Shown here piece after piece: positions 57,518 to 64,000 of a stretch of 64,000 bases of DNA; position 1 is the stretch's first letter, and each line of letters opens with the position of its first letter. The notes beneath the pieces are model-generated. The model saw only the letters and a program-made list of their open reading frames with translations. It was not told the DNA's origin and made no database searches. The translations under genes and the position numbers were made by a program. Source of the DNA: JBCCOW01 sp038749105 (GTDB taxonomy: Bacteria; Planctomycetota; Phycisphaerae; Phycisphaerales; Phycisphaeraceae); contig JBCDIM010000006.1 in NCBI GenBank assembly GCA_038749105.1, positions 1 through 64,000 on the forward strand. Direction: 5' to 3'.

Positions 57518-58663
57518 ATGACCACCGCGACCACGCCGCCACCCGCCGACGCCCGCGCGACCGATCTCGTCCTCGCCAAGGACCTCCCCGCGGACCGCCT
57601 CGTCGGCATGCTCTACGACATGATGCTCATCCGCCGCTTCGAAGAGAAGACGATGCAGGCGTATATGCAGCAGAAGATCGGTGGGTTCTGCCACATCTAC
57701 ATCGGCCAGGAAGCCTGTGCCGTCGGCTCCATCGCCCCGCTCAAGCACGAAGACCCCGTCGTCGGTGCCTACCGCGACCACGGCATGGCGCTCGCCAAGG
57801 GCATGCACCCCTACTACTGCATGGCCGAGATGTTCGGCAAGCTCACCGGCTGTGCCAAGGGCAAGGGTGGCTCGATGCACATGTTCGACAAGGTCAACCA
57901 CATGTACGGCGGACACGCCATCGTCGGCGGGCAGTGCCCCCTCGGCGTCGGGCTCGGCTTCGCCATCCAGTACGAAGACAAGGACAACGTCGCGCTCTGC
58001 TACCTCGGCGACGGGGCCCTCAACCAGGGCGCCTTCCACGAGTCGATGAACCTGGCGGCCATCTACAACCTCCCGGTCATCTTCGTCCTGGAAAACAACG
58101 GCTACTCCATGGGCACCGCCATCAACCGCGGCACCGCCATGGGCGACGACCTCGAGACCAAGGCCATGTCCTACGGCATGCGCTACGCCGAGTGCGACGG
58201 GCTCGACGTCCTGGCCGTCTACGACACCTTCGCCGAGCAGGTCGCGCTGACCCGCGCCGCCAAGAACCCCCAGTGGGACCGGAAGCAGACCGTCGAATAC
58301 ACCCGCCAGGGCCAGTCCCCCGGCCCCGCGTTCATCAACGTCAAGACCTACCGCTACCAGGGCCACTCCATGTCCGACCCCCAGAAGTACCGCACCAAGG
58401 ACGAGGTCGGCGACTACAAAGAACAGGACCCCATCCAGAACCTGGTCCGCCACCTGATCGACAACGGCCTGGCCGACCAGGAGCAGATCGACGAGCTCGA
58501 CAAGAAGGCCAAGGCCGTCTCGCTCGACTCGATCAAGTTCGCCGAGTCGTCCCCCGAGCTGCCTGAGTCGGAGATGTTCACCGACGTCTACGCCAACCCC
58601 TACGGCCCCTACATCAAGGGCGATCTGCCCGACGTCGTGACCAACCCCAACCCTACCGCCTGA
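57518..58663 (+). CDS. pdhA: Pyruvate dehydrogenase E1 component, alpha subunit
   Basis: 381 residues. LYDMMLIRRFEEKTMQAYMQQKIGGFCHIYIGQEA, GAYRDHGMALAKG, the thiamine diphosphate motif GDGALNQGAFHESMNLAAIYNLPVIFVLENNGYSMGT (GDG...N) and TYRYQGHSMSDPQKYRTKDEV (phosphorylation-loop region) are all present. With the beta subunit it decarboxylates pyruvate and acetylates the E2 lipoyl group. The N-terminus is a TTATTPPPADAR tail. The beta subunit gene is 2.9 kb further on, after three unrelated genes. Confidence 0.95.
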   Translation: MTTATTPPPADARATDLVLAKDLPADRLVGMLYDMMLIRRFEEKTMQAYMQQKIGGFCHIYIGQEACAVGSIAPLKHEDPVVGAYRDHGMALAKGMHPYYCMAEMFGKLTGCAKGKGGSMHMFDKVNHMYGGHAIVGGQCPLGVGLGFAIQYEDKDNVALCYLGDGALNQGAFHESMNLAAIYNLPVIFVLENNGYSMGTAINRGTAMGDDLETKAMSYGMRYAECDGLDVLAVYDTFAEQVALTRAAKNPQWDRKQTVEYTRQGQSPGPAFINVKTYRYQGHSMSDPQKYRTKDEVGDYKEQDPIQNLVRHLIDNGLADQEQIDELDKKAKAVSLDSIKFAESSPELPESEMFTDVYANPYGPYIKGDLPDVVTNPNPTA

Positions 58664-58692
58664 GTCACACCTCACCCCCACTCACCCCAGAA

Positions 58693-58715
58693 GCCCACGG
58701 ACTGAGTCCGTGGGC
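58693..58715. repeat. Palindromic element, CCCACGGA family, between pdhA and the TspO-like gene
   Basis: GCCCACGGAC-TGA-GTCCGTGGGC, perfect ten-base arms. Same build as the copies at 24440 and, more loosely, 35317. Confidence 0.75.
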
Positions 58716-58742
58716 CCGCCCGTCGATCACACCCACTGCACC

Positions 58743-59483
58743 ATGACCCGCGACGCCCGCCGAGCCGCCGTCGTCCTTGTCACCTGCCTCGCTCAGGTCA
58801 CGCTCCCCTACCTGCCGCGCCTGCTCAGGCTCACCGAAGACATCGGCTCGCGCTCCGACGCCGACCGCACCCTCCTGACCCCGCCCGGCTACGCCTTCGC
58901 CATCTGGGGGCCCCTCTTCCTCGGCAGCCTCGCCTACGCCATCACCCAGGCCCTGCCCCGATACCGCGACCGCCCGCTGTTCCGACGCACCGGCTACCCC
59001 GCCGCTATCGCCTTCGCCGCCAACGCCGCCTGGGCGGTGTACGTCCCCCTCGTCGCCCTCGACTTCTTCAGCTTCCTGCTGCTCGTGCTGGGGCTCACCG
59101 CCCTGCTCATCGCCGTCGCCCGCATCCGACGACAGCGCACCCCAACCCTCGTCGAACGCGGCATGGCCCTGCCCCTGCTCGCCCTGGCCGGCTGGCTCAC
59201 CGCCGCGACCATGCTCGGCGTCGCCTACGCCCTGCTCCCCAGCAACCCCGGCCTCGCCAGCCTGCTGCCCACGCTCATCGGCGGCGCCCTCGTCGCCACC
59301 GCCGTCGCCTACCGCTCCGCGTCGCTCACTTACGCTGCTGCCGCCGCGTGGGCCTTCCTCACGATCGGGCTGAGCAATCTGCAAAGCGGTAGCGTCGTCT
59401 TGGGCTCCGCCGCCCTCGCCGCGGCCCTCGTCATCCCCGCCGCCGCCCTCGCCCGCAAGACGCTCCGCCGCAACCGCCGATAA
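58743..59483 (+). CDS. TspO/MBR-related membrane protein
   Basis: 246 residues, about six to seven membrane segments. LLTPPGYAFAIWGPLFLGSLAYAITQALP and GYPAAIAFAANAAWAVYVPL match the PPxYxFxxWxPL and FxxNxxW parts of TspO-like proteins, which bind porphyrins or other lipophilic ligands. The protein is longer than true TspO (~160 residues). The frame is open 11 codons up through the palindromic repeat, but the ATG after it is preferred. Its place between pdhA and pdhB is odd. Confidence 0.7.
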   Translation: MTRDARRAAVVLVTCLAQVTLPYLPRLLRLTEDIGSRSDADRTLLTPPGYAFAIWGPLFLGSLAYAITQALPRYRDRPLFRRTGYPAAIAFAANAAWAVYVPLVALDFFSFLLLVLGLTALLIAVARIRRQRTPTLVERGMALPLLALAGWLTAATMLGVAYALLPSNPGLASLLPTLIGGALVATAVAYRSASLTYAAAAAWAFLTIGLSNLQSGSVVLGSAALAAALVIPAAALARKTLRRNRR

Positions 59484-59544
59484 CCACGGCTCGGCCCCGT
59501 ATTCCCTATCGCGTCGCTCCCAAGCATTTATTCCGCTCTGGTGG

Positions 59545-60813
59545 ATGCCCGATGTGCGGGTTATGGAGCAAGCCCCCCGACCAGCCAACGAAGCCGAACG
59601 GCTCGATGCGCTCCACGACCTGGAACTGCTCGATACCCCCGCCGAACAGGCCTTCGACGACCTGGTCCACATCGCGACCCAATACTTCGACGTCCCCATC
59701 GCCCTGGTCACCCTCGGCGACGCCAACCGCCACTGGTTCAAGGCCCGCTATGGGCTCGACGTCTGCGAGACCGACCGCGAAAACGCGTTCTGCACCTACA
59801 CGATCTGCGGCGACGACCTGTTCATCGTCGAAGACGCCAGCCAGGACGACCGCTTCAAAGACAAGCCCTCGGTCGCACAGGCACCGCACATCCGCTTCTA
59901 CGCCGGCTGCCCCCTGATCAACCCCGCCGGCTACGCCCTCGGCGCCCTCTGCCTCGTCGACTACAAGCCCCGCACCCTCGACGAAAAGCAGCAGGACACC
60001 CTCCGTGCGTTGGGCCGACAGGTCTCCGCCCAGATCGAACTCCGCGACGCCCTCCGACGGACCAACGACGCCCAGAACGAGCTTGATCAGTACAGACTTC
60101 AGCTCGAACAACTGGTCCGCGAACGCACCGACGAGATCGCCCAGACCCGCGAAGAAGTCGTCCACTGCCTCGCCCGTGCGGCTGAGTTCCGTGACGACGA
60201 CACCGGCAAACACGTCCAGCGTGTCTCCGCCTACGTCAGGCTGATCGCCGAACAGATCGGCCTGGCCCCCGAACGCTGCCACGCCATCTCTCTGGCCTCC
60301 ACCCTCCACGACGTGGGCAAGATCGGCATCCCCGACGCCATCCTCCTCAAGCCCGGCCGGCTCAGCCCGGAGGAATTCGCCGAGATGCGCCACCACGCCC
60401 AACGCGGCTCCTCCATCATCAGCCGGCTCGACACCGTCCGCACCGCCGACTCCACCGACCACTGCGCCATCGGCAACCGCATCATCGGGCCCTCCCGCTA
60501 CAACGTCCTCCAACTCGCCGCCTCCATCGCCGAAACCCACCACGAGAAGTGGGACGGCACCGGCTACCCCCACAACCTCGCCGGCGAAGACATCCCCCTC
60601 GAAGGCCGGATCACCGCGGTCGCCGACGTCTTCGACGCCCTCTCCTCCGAACGCCCCTACAAGCCCGCCTTCCCGCTCGAACAGTGCATCCTGATCCTCC
60701 GCGAGTCGGCCGGCACCCACTTCGACCCGCAGCTCATCGACGCCTTCATCGCCCGCCTGCCCGACGTCATCCAGATCCGTGAAGACCTGCTCGACCAGCC
60801 TCAAGCGGCATAG
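59545..60813 (+). CDS. GAF-HD-GYP signalling protein
   Basis: 422 residues. A GAF domain (about residues 15-170: LDTPAEQAFDDLVHIATQYFDVPIALVTLGDANRHWFKA; HIRFYAGCPLINPAGYALGALCLVD), a coiled coil (ELDQYRLQLEQLVRERTDEIAQTREEV), then HD-GYP: LASTLHDVGKIGIPD (HD), HHEKWDGTGYPHNL (GYP) and AVADVFDALSSERPYKP. HD-GYP proteins hydrolyse cyclic di-GMP or related nucleotides. The GAF is nearly the same type as the single-GAF protein that follows. A second ATG is six codons on. Confidence 0.9.
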   Translation: MPDVRVMEQAPRPANEAERLDALHDLELLDTPAEQAFDDLVHIATQYFDVPIALVTLGDANRHWFKARYGLDVCETDRENAFCTYTICGDDLFIVEDASQDDRFKDKPSVAQAPHIRFYAGCPLINPAGYALGALCLVDYKPRTLDEKQQDTLRALGRQVSAQIELRDALRRTNDAQNELDQYRLQLEQLVRERTDEIAQTREEVVHCLARAAEFRDDDTGKHVQRVSAYVRLIAEQIGLAPERCHAISLASTLHDVGKIGIPDAILLKPGRLSPEEFAEMRHHAQRGSSIISRLDTVRTADSTDHCAIGNRIIGPSRYNVLQLAASIAETHHEKWDGTGYPHNLAGEDIPLEGRITAVADVFDALSSERPYKPAFPLEQCILILRESAGTHFDPQLIDAFIARLPDVIQIREDLLDQPQAA

Positions 60814-60991
60814 CCTGGGTGACCTGGCTCAGGGTTTCACATTGCAAAACGCCTGGTCCTGGCAAAGTCCCTGTCCAAAAACGTCGATGTCTCATATCAG
60901 CGGTCGTTGGTGAAACGCGGCCGCTCCGGTGCTCCAGAGCGGCGTAACCGGCTACCCAAACCCCATTCCGATCCGCATCGCCGATTGCCGC

Positions 60992-61552
60992 ATGATCTCG
61001 GCACCTTTCCCACAAGACGAAAGCCTCCGGCTGCTGGCCCTCCAAAGGTGCCAGCTGCTCGATACCACGCCCGAGACGTTCTTCGACGGGATCGTCAGGC
61101 TCGCCGCCGCCCACTTCGCCGTCCCCATCGCCCTGGTCAGCCTCGTCGACACCGACCGCCAGTGGTTCAAGGCCAAGCACGGGCTCGACGCCGTCGCCTC
61201 CTGCCGCGACCACGCGTTCTGCGCCCACGCCATCCTCCAGGACGACATCCTCGAAATCCCAGACGCCCGGGAAGACGAACGCTTCCACGACAACCCCTTC
61301 GTCACCGACGCCCCCCACATCCGGTTCTACGCCGGCTGCCCCCTGACCGATGAGAACGGCTACCGCCTCGGGACCCTCTGTCTCATCGACGCCCAGCCCC
61401 GCACCCTCAGCGACGATCAACGCACCGCCCTCCGACTCATGGCTCAGCTGGTCTCGGACCACATCCAAATCCGCGACCTGCTCAACACCTTCGTCGGCGA
61501 ACCGGCCACCCCGCCCAACCCCTCACCCTTCCCCCTGCCCATCGAGGGTTAA
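60992..61552 (+). CDS. Single GAF-domain protein
   Basis: 186 residues, all one GAF domain: LQRCQLLDTTPETFFDGIVRLAAAHFAVPIALVSLVDTDRQWFKAKHGLD and HIRFYAGCPLTDENGYRLGTLCLIDAQPR. It shares this pattern with the GAF part of the preceding HD-GYP protein and so is probably a partial duplicate. HAFCAHAIL and the other Cys residues could bind a cofactor. It ends 18 bases before pdhB. No output domain, so it would act through a partner. Confidence 0.8.
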   Translation: MISAPFPQDESLRLLALQRCQLLDTTPETFFDGIVRLAAAHFAVPIALVSLVDTDRQWFKAKHGLDAVASCRDHAFCAHAILQDDILEIPDAREDERFHDNPFVTDAPHIRFYAGCPLTDENGYRLGTLCLIDAQPRTLSDDQRTALRLMAQLVSDHIQIRDLLNTFVGEPATPPNPSPFPLPIEG

Positions 61553-61558
61553 CGGCCT

Positions 61559-61564
61559 TATACT
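61559..61564 (+). promoter_or_regulatory. -10 hexamer for a leaderless pdhB mRNA
   Basis: TATACT, six bases (CCCGGT) before the pdhB ATG; no Shine-Dalgarno. CTGCCC lies about 17 bases further up. Confidence 0.5.
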
Positions 61565-61570
61565 CCCGGT

Positions 61571-62614
61571 ATGGTGACGACAGACCGAAAAATCCAGTAC
61601 CGCGAAGCCCTCAAGCAGGCCATGCAGGAGGAGATGCGGGCCGACGACCGCGTCTTCCTGATGGGCGAGGAAGTCGCTGAATACAACGGGGCTTACAAGG
61701 TCTCCGAAGGCATGATCGAGGAGTTCGGCCCCCGCCGGATCGTCGACTCCCCTATCTCCGAGACCGGTTTCGCGGGCCTCGGCGTCGGCGCCGCCATGTA
61801 CGGGCTCCGCCCCATCATCGAGTTCATGTCCTGGTCCTTCTGCCTCGTCGCCGCCGACCAGATCATCAACAACGCCCCCAAAATGCTCTACATGTCCGGC
61901 GGACAGTTCGGCTGCCCCGCCGTCTTCCGCGGCAACAACGGGGCCGGCGGCCAGCTCGGGTCCACCCACTCCTGGTCCGTCGAGTCCATGTTCTCCTCCG
62001 TGCCCGGCCTCAAGCTCGCCGTCCCCTCCACCCCCCGCGATGCCAAGGGCCTGCTCAAGGCCGGCATCCAGGACCCCGACCCGTTCTTCAACCTCGAATC
62101 CGAACGCATGCTCGGCATGGGTGCCCGCGGCGACAAGGACTTTTCTAAGTACCTCTCCGACGGCCGCTGGGCTCCTCCCGAGCACGATGACGACTTCGTC
62201 ATCCCCCTCGGCCAAGCCAACGTGATCAAGCCCGGCACCGACTGCACCGTCGTCGCCGCCGGCCGACCGGTCCACTTCGCCCTCGAAGCCGCCGAAGCCC
62301 TCGAGAAAGACGGCATCGACATCGAGGTCATCGACGTCCGCACCTACCGGCCGCTCGACACCGAAACCATCGTCAACTCCGTTAAGAAGACCAACTACTG
62401 CGTCGTCGTCGACCAGACCTGGCCCTTCGCCTCCGTGGGCTCCGAGGTCGCCGCCCAGGTCAGCCAGCATTGCTTTGATGATCTGGACAACCACGTCATC
62501 CGCGTGAACAACGACGACATCCCGGCCCCATACAACCGCCAGCGTGAGCAGGACATGCTCCCCAACGGCCGAAAGATCGCCGAGGCCGTCCGCGCCGCGA
62601 CCTACAACGCCTGA
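61571..62614 (+). CDS. pdhB: Pyruvate dehydrogenase E1 component, beta subunit
   Basis: 347 residues. FLMGEEVAEYNGAYKVSEGMIEEFGPRRIVDSPISETGFAGLGVGAAMYGLRPIIEFM, FRGNNGAGGQLGSTHSWSVESMFSSVPGLKLAVPSTPRDAKGLLKAGIQDPDPFFNLESE and IEVIDVRTYRPLDTETIVNSVKKTNYCVVVDQ follow E1 beta from end to end. It completes the E1 of the pyruvate dehydrogenase complex. A strong terminator lies 46 bases after the stop, so the E2 gene is not on this transcript. Confidence 0.95.
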   Translation: MVTTDRKIQYREALKQAMQEEMRADDRVFLMGEEVAEYNGAYKVSEGMIEEFGPRRIVDSPISETGFAGLGVGAAMYGLRPIIEFMSWSFCLVAADQIINNAPKMLYMSGGQFGCPAVFRGNNGAGGQLGSTHSWSVESMFSSVPGLKLAVPSTPRDAKGLLKAGIQDPDPFFNLESERMLGMGARGDKDFSKYLSDGRWAPPEHDDDFVIPLGQANVIKPGTDCTVVAAGRPVHFALEAAEALEKDGIDIEVIDVRTYRPLDTETIVNSVKKTNYCVVVDQTWPFASVGSEVAAQVSQHCFDDLDNHVIRVNNDDIPAPYNRQREQDMLPNGRKIAEAVRAATYNA

Positions 62615-62660
62615 TTCCGGCAGCGGCCCCGGACGCCAAACCGACACAACCTATTTCCAT

Positions 62661-62692
62661 GAAACGCCTTATCGCCAGATAAGGCGTTTTTA
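62661..62692 (+). terminator. Rho-independent terminator after pdhB
   Basis: AACGCCTTATC / GATAAGGCGTT, perfect 11-bp stem, GCCA loop, then TTTTATT. Confidence 0.95.
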
Positions 62693-63027
62693 TTAGCGAT
62701 TCAGGCCTAATCCTACGCCAAGGGCTTCTGAATCATGTTCGCGTCCGGTAAAATCGCGTTGCTCGACGCGGTTGAGTCCGCCATTGCGTGCTCAGCCGCC
62801 CTTTTTCTCAGAGTCCTCACGCGCTAGGCGTTACAAACGGACCCGCGCAAACCCTTTTATTTGAATCACTAACGACATAAAACATCGCTTCACGTCCCCA
62901 AGCGCCCGTCGCCAGCCCGTTTCACAGTGTCTTGATTTGCCCCCGTCGATTCCTGTGGCTCACTTTGAGGGTTAGCTCTTCGACACGGACCCCCATTTAG
63001 CCCGCCACGAGATCAGGAGAAAGCAAC
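62693..63027. other. Non-coding gap ahead of a PEP-CTERM gene
   Basis: About 335 bases, richer in A+T than the rest. I see no credible gene. It ends in AGGAGAAA before the next ATG. Promoter elements are likely in it but none is clear. Confidence 0.5.
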
Positions 63028-63681
63028 ATGATTCGCACCGCCACCACCGCCGCCCTCGCCCTCAGCCTCACCGCCGCCGGCTCCGCCTTCGCCGGCACCC
63101 ACAGCCTCTTCGTCCTCGAGAACGACGGCTACACCTCCTTCGCCGGGTTCGACTTTACCGTCACCCTCGACGACGCCGGCTCCGACTGGGAAGCCATCAT
63201 CAATAACGCCTCCACCGACGGCACCTCCGTCACCGGTATCTACTTCGAGGTCGATATGACCTCTGGCCTCGACTGGGACTGGTCGCAGTACGGCCTCTCC
63301 GGCTCCAACGCCGAGATCAACACCTTCGCCGACGACAGCAGCTTCAGCAGCCCCGCCTTCACCAGCCTCGCCGGCTTCGCAGGCATGTCCGGCACCCCCC
63401 TCGACGGGGCCACCGTCAACTTCGATAAGCACGACGACAACGATTCGGACCTCTCCGACCTCGACAGCACCATCGGCGACGTCGGCTACCGCATCGTCTA
63501 CACCGTCAGTGACGGCACCAACTCCGCCGTCCTGATCACCGGCCTCAGCGGCCACGCCGTCTCCCCCGACATCGTGCCGGTCGCCGTCACCGGGCCGGTC
63601 GCCATGCCCACCCCCACGGCCGCCCTCGCCGGGTTCAGCCTCCTCGGGGCCCTGGTCGCCCGCCGGCGTCGCCACAGCTAA
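63028..63681 (+). CDS. Secreted PEP-CTERM-like protein (MPTPT variant)
   Basis: 217 residues. Signal peptide (TTAALALSLTAAGSAFA), an Asp/Ser/Thr-rich body (FDFTVTLDDAGSDWEAIINNASTDGTSVTGIYFEVDMTSG), then MPTPTAALAGFSLLGALVARRRR. PTP takes the place of PEP. AGGAGAAA is a good ribosome site and a strong terminator follows, so it is a separate unit between pdhB and the E2 gene. Confidence 0.8.
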   Translation: MIRTATTAALALSLTAAGSAFAGTHSLFVLENDGYTSFAGFDFTVTLDDAGSDWEAIINNASTDGTSVTGIYFEVDMTSGLDWDWSQYGLSGSNAEINTFADDSSFSSPAFTSLAGFAGMSGTPLDGATVNFDKHDDNDSDLSDLDSTIGDVGYRIVYTVSDGTNSAVLITGLSGHAVSPDIVPVAVTGPVAMPTPTAALAGFSLLGALVARRRRHS

Positions 63682-63710
63682 GGCTCGCCCTACACCGCTT
63701 CCCCCCGCCG

Positions 63711-63738
63711 AGGCCCGGGCTTTTCGCCCGGGCCTTTT
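63711..63738 (+). terminator. Rho-independent terminator after the PEP-CTERM-like gene
   Basis: AGGCCCGGGC-TTTTC-GCCCGGGCCT, perfect ten-base stem, then TTTTTC. Confidence 0.95.
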
Positions 63739-63900
63739 TCGTGCGCCCCTTACCAGCCTCCCTCCCGACAACCGCTGCCCCCTCCCCCTGGGCTACACTC
63801 CCTTCCCCGCGTCGCGACGCCTGTCAACGCTCGCACTCCGCCCCCGGAGCCTGACGCACCGCCACCCCGCCGACCCCGCCGCACGAAAGGCCAGACCACC

Positions 63901-64000
63901 ATGCCCACCCCCATCGAAATGCCACGCCTCTCCGACACCATGGAAGAGGGCACGCTCGTGACCTGGCACGTCAAGGTCGGCGACACCGTCTCCGCCGGCG
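63901..64000 (+). CDS. Dihydrolipoamide acyltransferase (E2), start only
   Basis: 33 residues before the window ends. PIEMPRLSDTMEEGTLVTWHVKVGDTVSAG is the opening of a lipoyl domain as in E2 of pyruvate dehydrogenase. AAAGG lies about 10 bases before the ATG. It completes the pyruvate dehydrogenase gene set with pdhA and pdhB, though as its own transcription unit. Cut by the window edge. Confidence 0.9.
   Translation, partial: MPTPIEMPRLSDTMEEGTLVTWHVKVGDTVSAG

Noticed and set aside
62693..63027. Small gene or ncRNA in the gap after pdhB
   Set aside because: No start with a ribosome site, no domain-like product and no clear stem beyond the terminator.

Overview
The window is GC-rich (roughly two thirds G+C by eye), densely coded bacterial chromosome. 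It most resembles a Planctomycetota member of the Phycisphaerae type. The signs are four short secreted proteins with PEP-CTERM-like tails, an H-X9-DG pseudopilin-like protein, a CxPSR sulfatase, C30-type carotenoid genes, an AraC/phytanoyl-CoA dioxygenase pair and many short palindromic repeats. I saw no rRNA, tRNA, prophage, insertion sequence or CRISPR array. The lineage is inferred from gene content only.

Layout. 1-9 kb: the tail of a flavin/Fe-S membrane redox protein with a secreted partner, a TMTC-like TPR membrane protein, a TetR regulator, a PEP-CTERM protein, an epimerase, a yeast-type cytosine deaminase and an alpha/beta hydrolase. 9-16 kb: a sugar transferase, ruvA, a HAD phosphatase, a GIY-YIG protein, and a redox group (trxB, a small CPVC protein, an HxlR regulator and a BFD-like 2Fe-2S protein) with a perfect 16-bp palindrome in the divergent promoter. 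16-18 kb: a cobalamin riboswitch reading into a PEP-CTERM surface protein and an H-X9-DG pseudopilin-like gene. 18-27 kb: a minus-strand cluster for C30 carotenoid acid, sugar and acyl ester formation (two CrtN/CrtP-type flavoenzymes, an aldehyde dehydrogenase, a CrtO-like acyltransferase, a CrtQ-like glycosyltransferase). 27-39 kb: secreted and small proteins, AraC/PhyH, an SDR-DUF2867 protein, a ribokinase, a P450 and two divergent photolyases with DUF2256 and DUF3253 proteins. 39-45 kb: purK-sbtA-sbtB-ppc, one-directional, in which every product uses, imports or regulates bicarbonate. 45-48.5 kb: three LpoB/COG3014-type lipoproteins and a PEP-CTERM protein. 48.5-57 kb: MazG, a GT2-GtrA protein, SMP-30, an SGNH hydrolase, a sulfatase with an MDR oxidoreductase, and a sulfotransferase. 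57-64 kb: pyruvate dehydrogenase genes pdhA, pdhB and the start of the E2 gene, with TspO-like, GAF/HD-GYP, GAF and PEP-CTERM genes between them.

Two features run across the whole window. About fifteen genes have a TANNNT hexamer 5-7 bases before the start codon and no Shine-Dalgarno, which suggests widespread leaderless mRNAs beside normal SD-led genes. Several families of short palindromes occur between genes and also inside coding regions, where they are read in frame as extra peptides, as Rickettsia palindromic elements are.

The most novel-looking units are the riboswitch-controlled surface protein pair, the bicarbonate gene set, and a PhrB-type photolyase that lacks its Fe-S cysteines.
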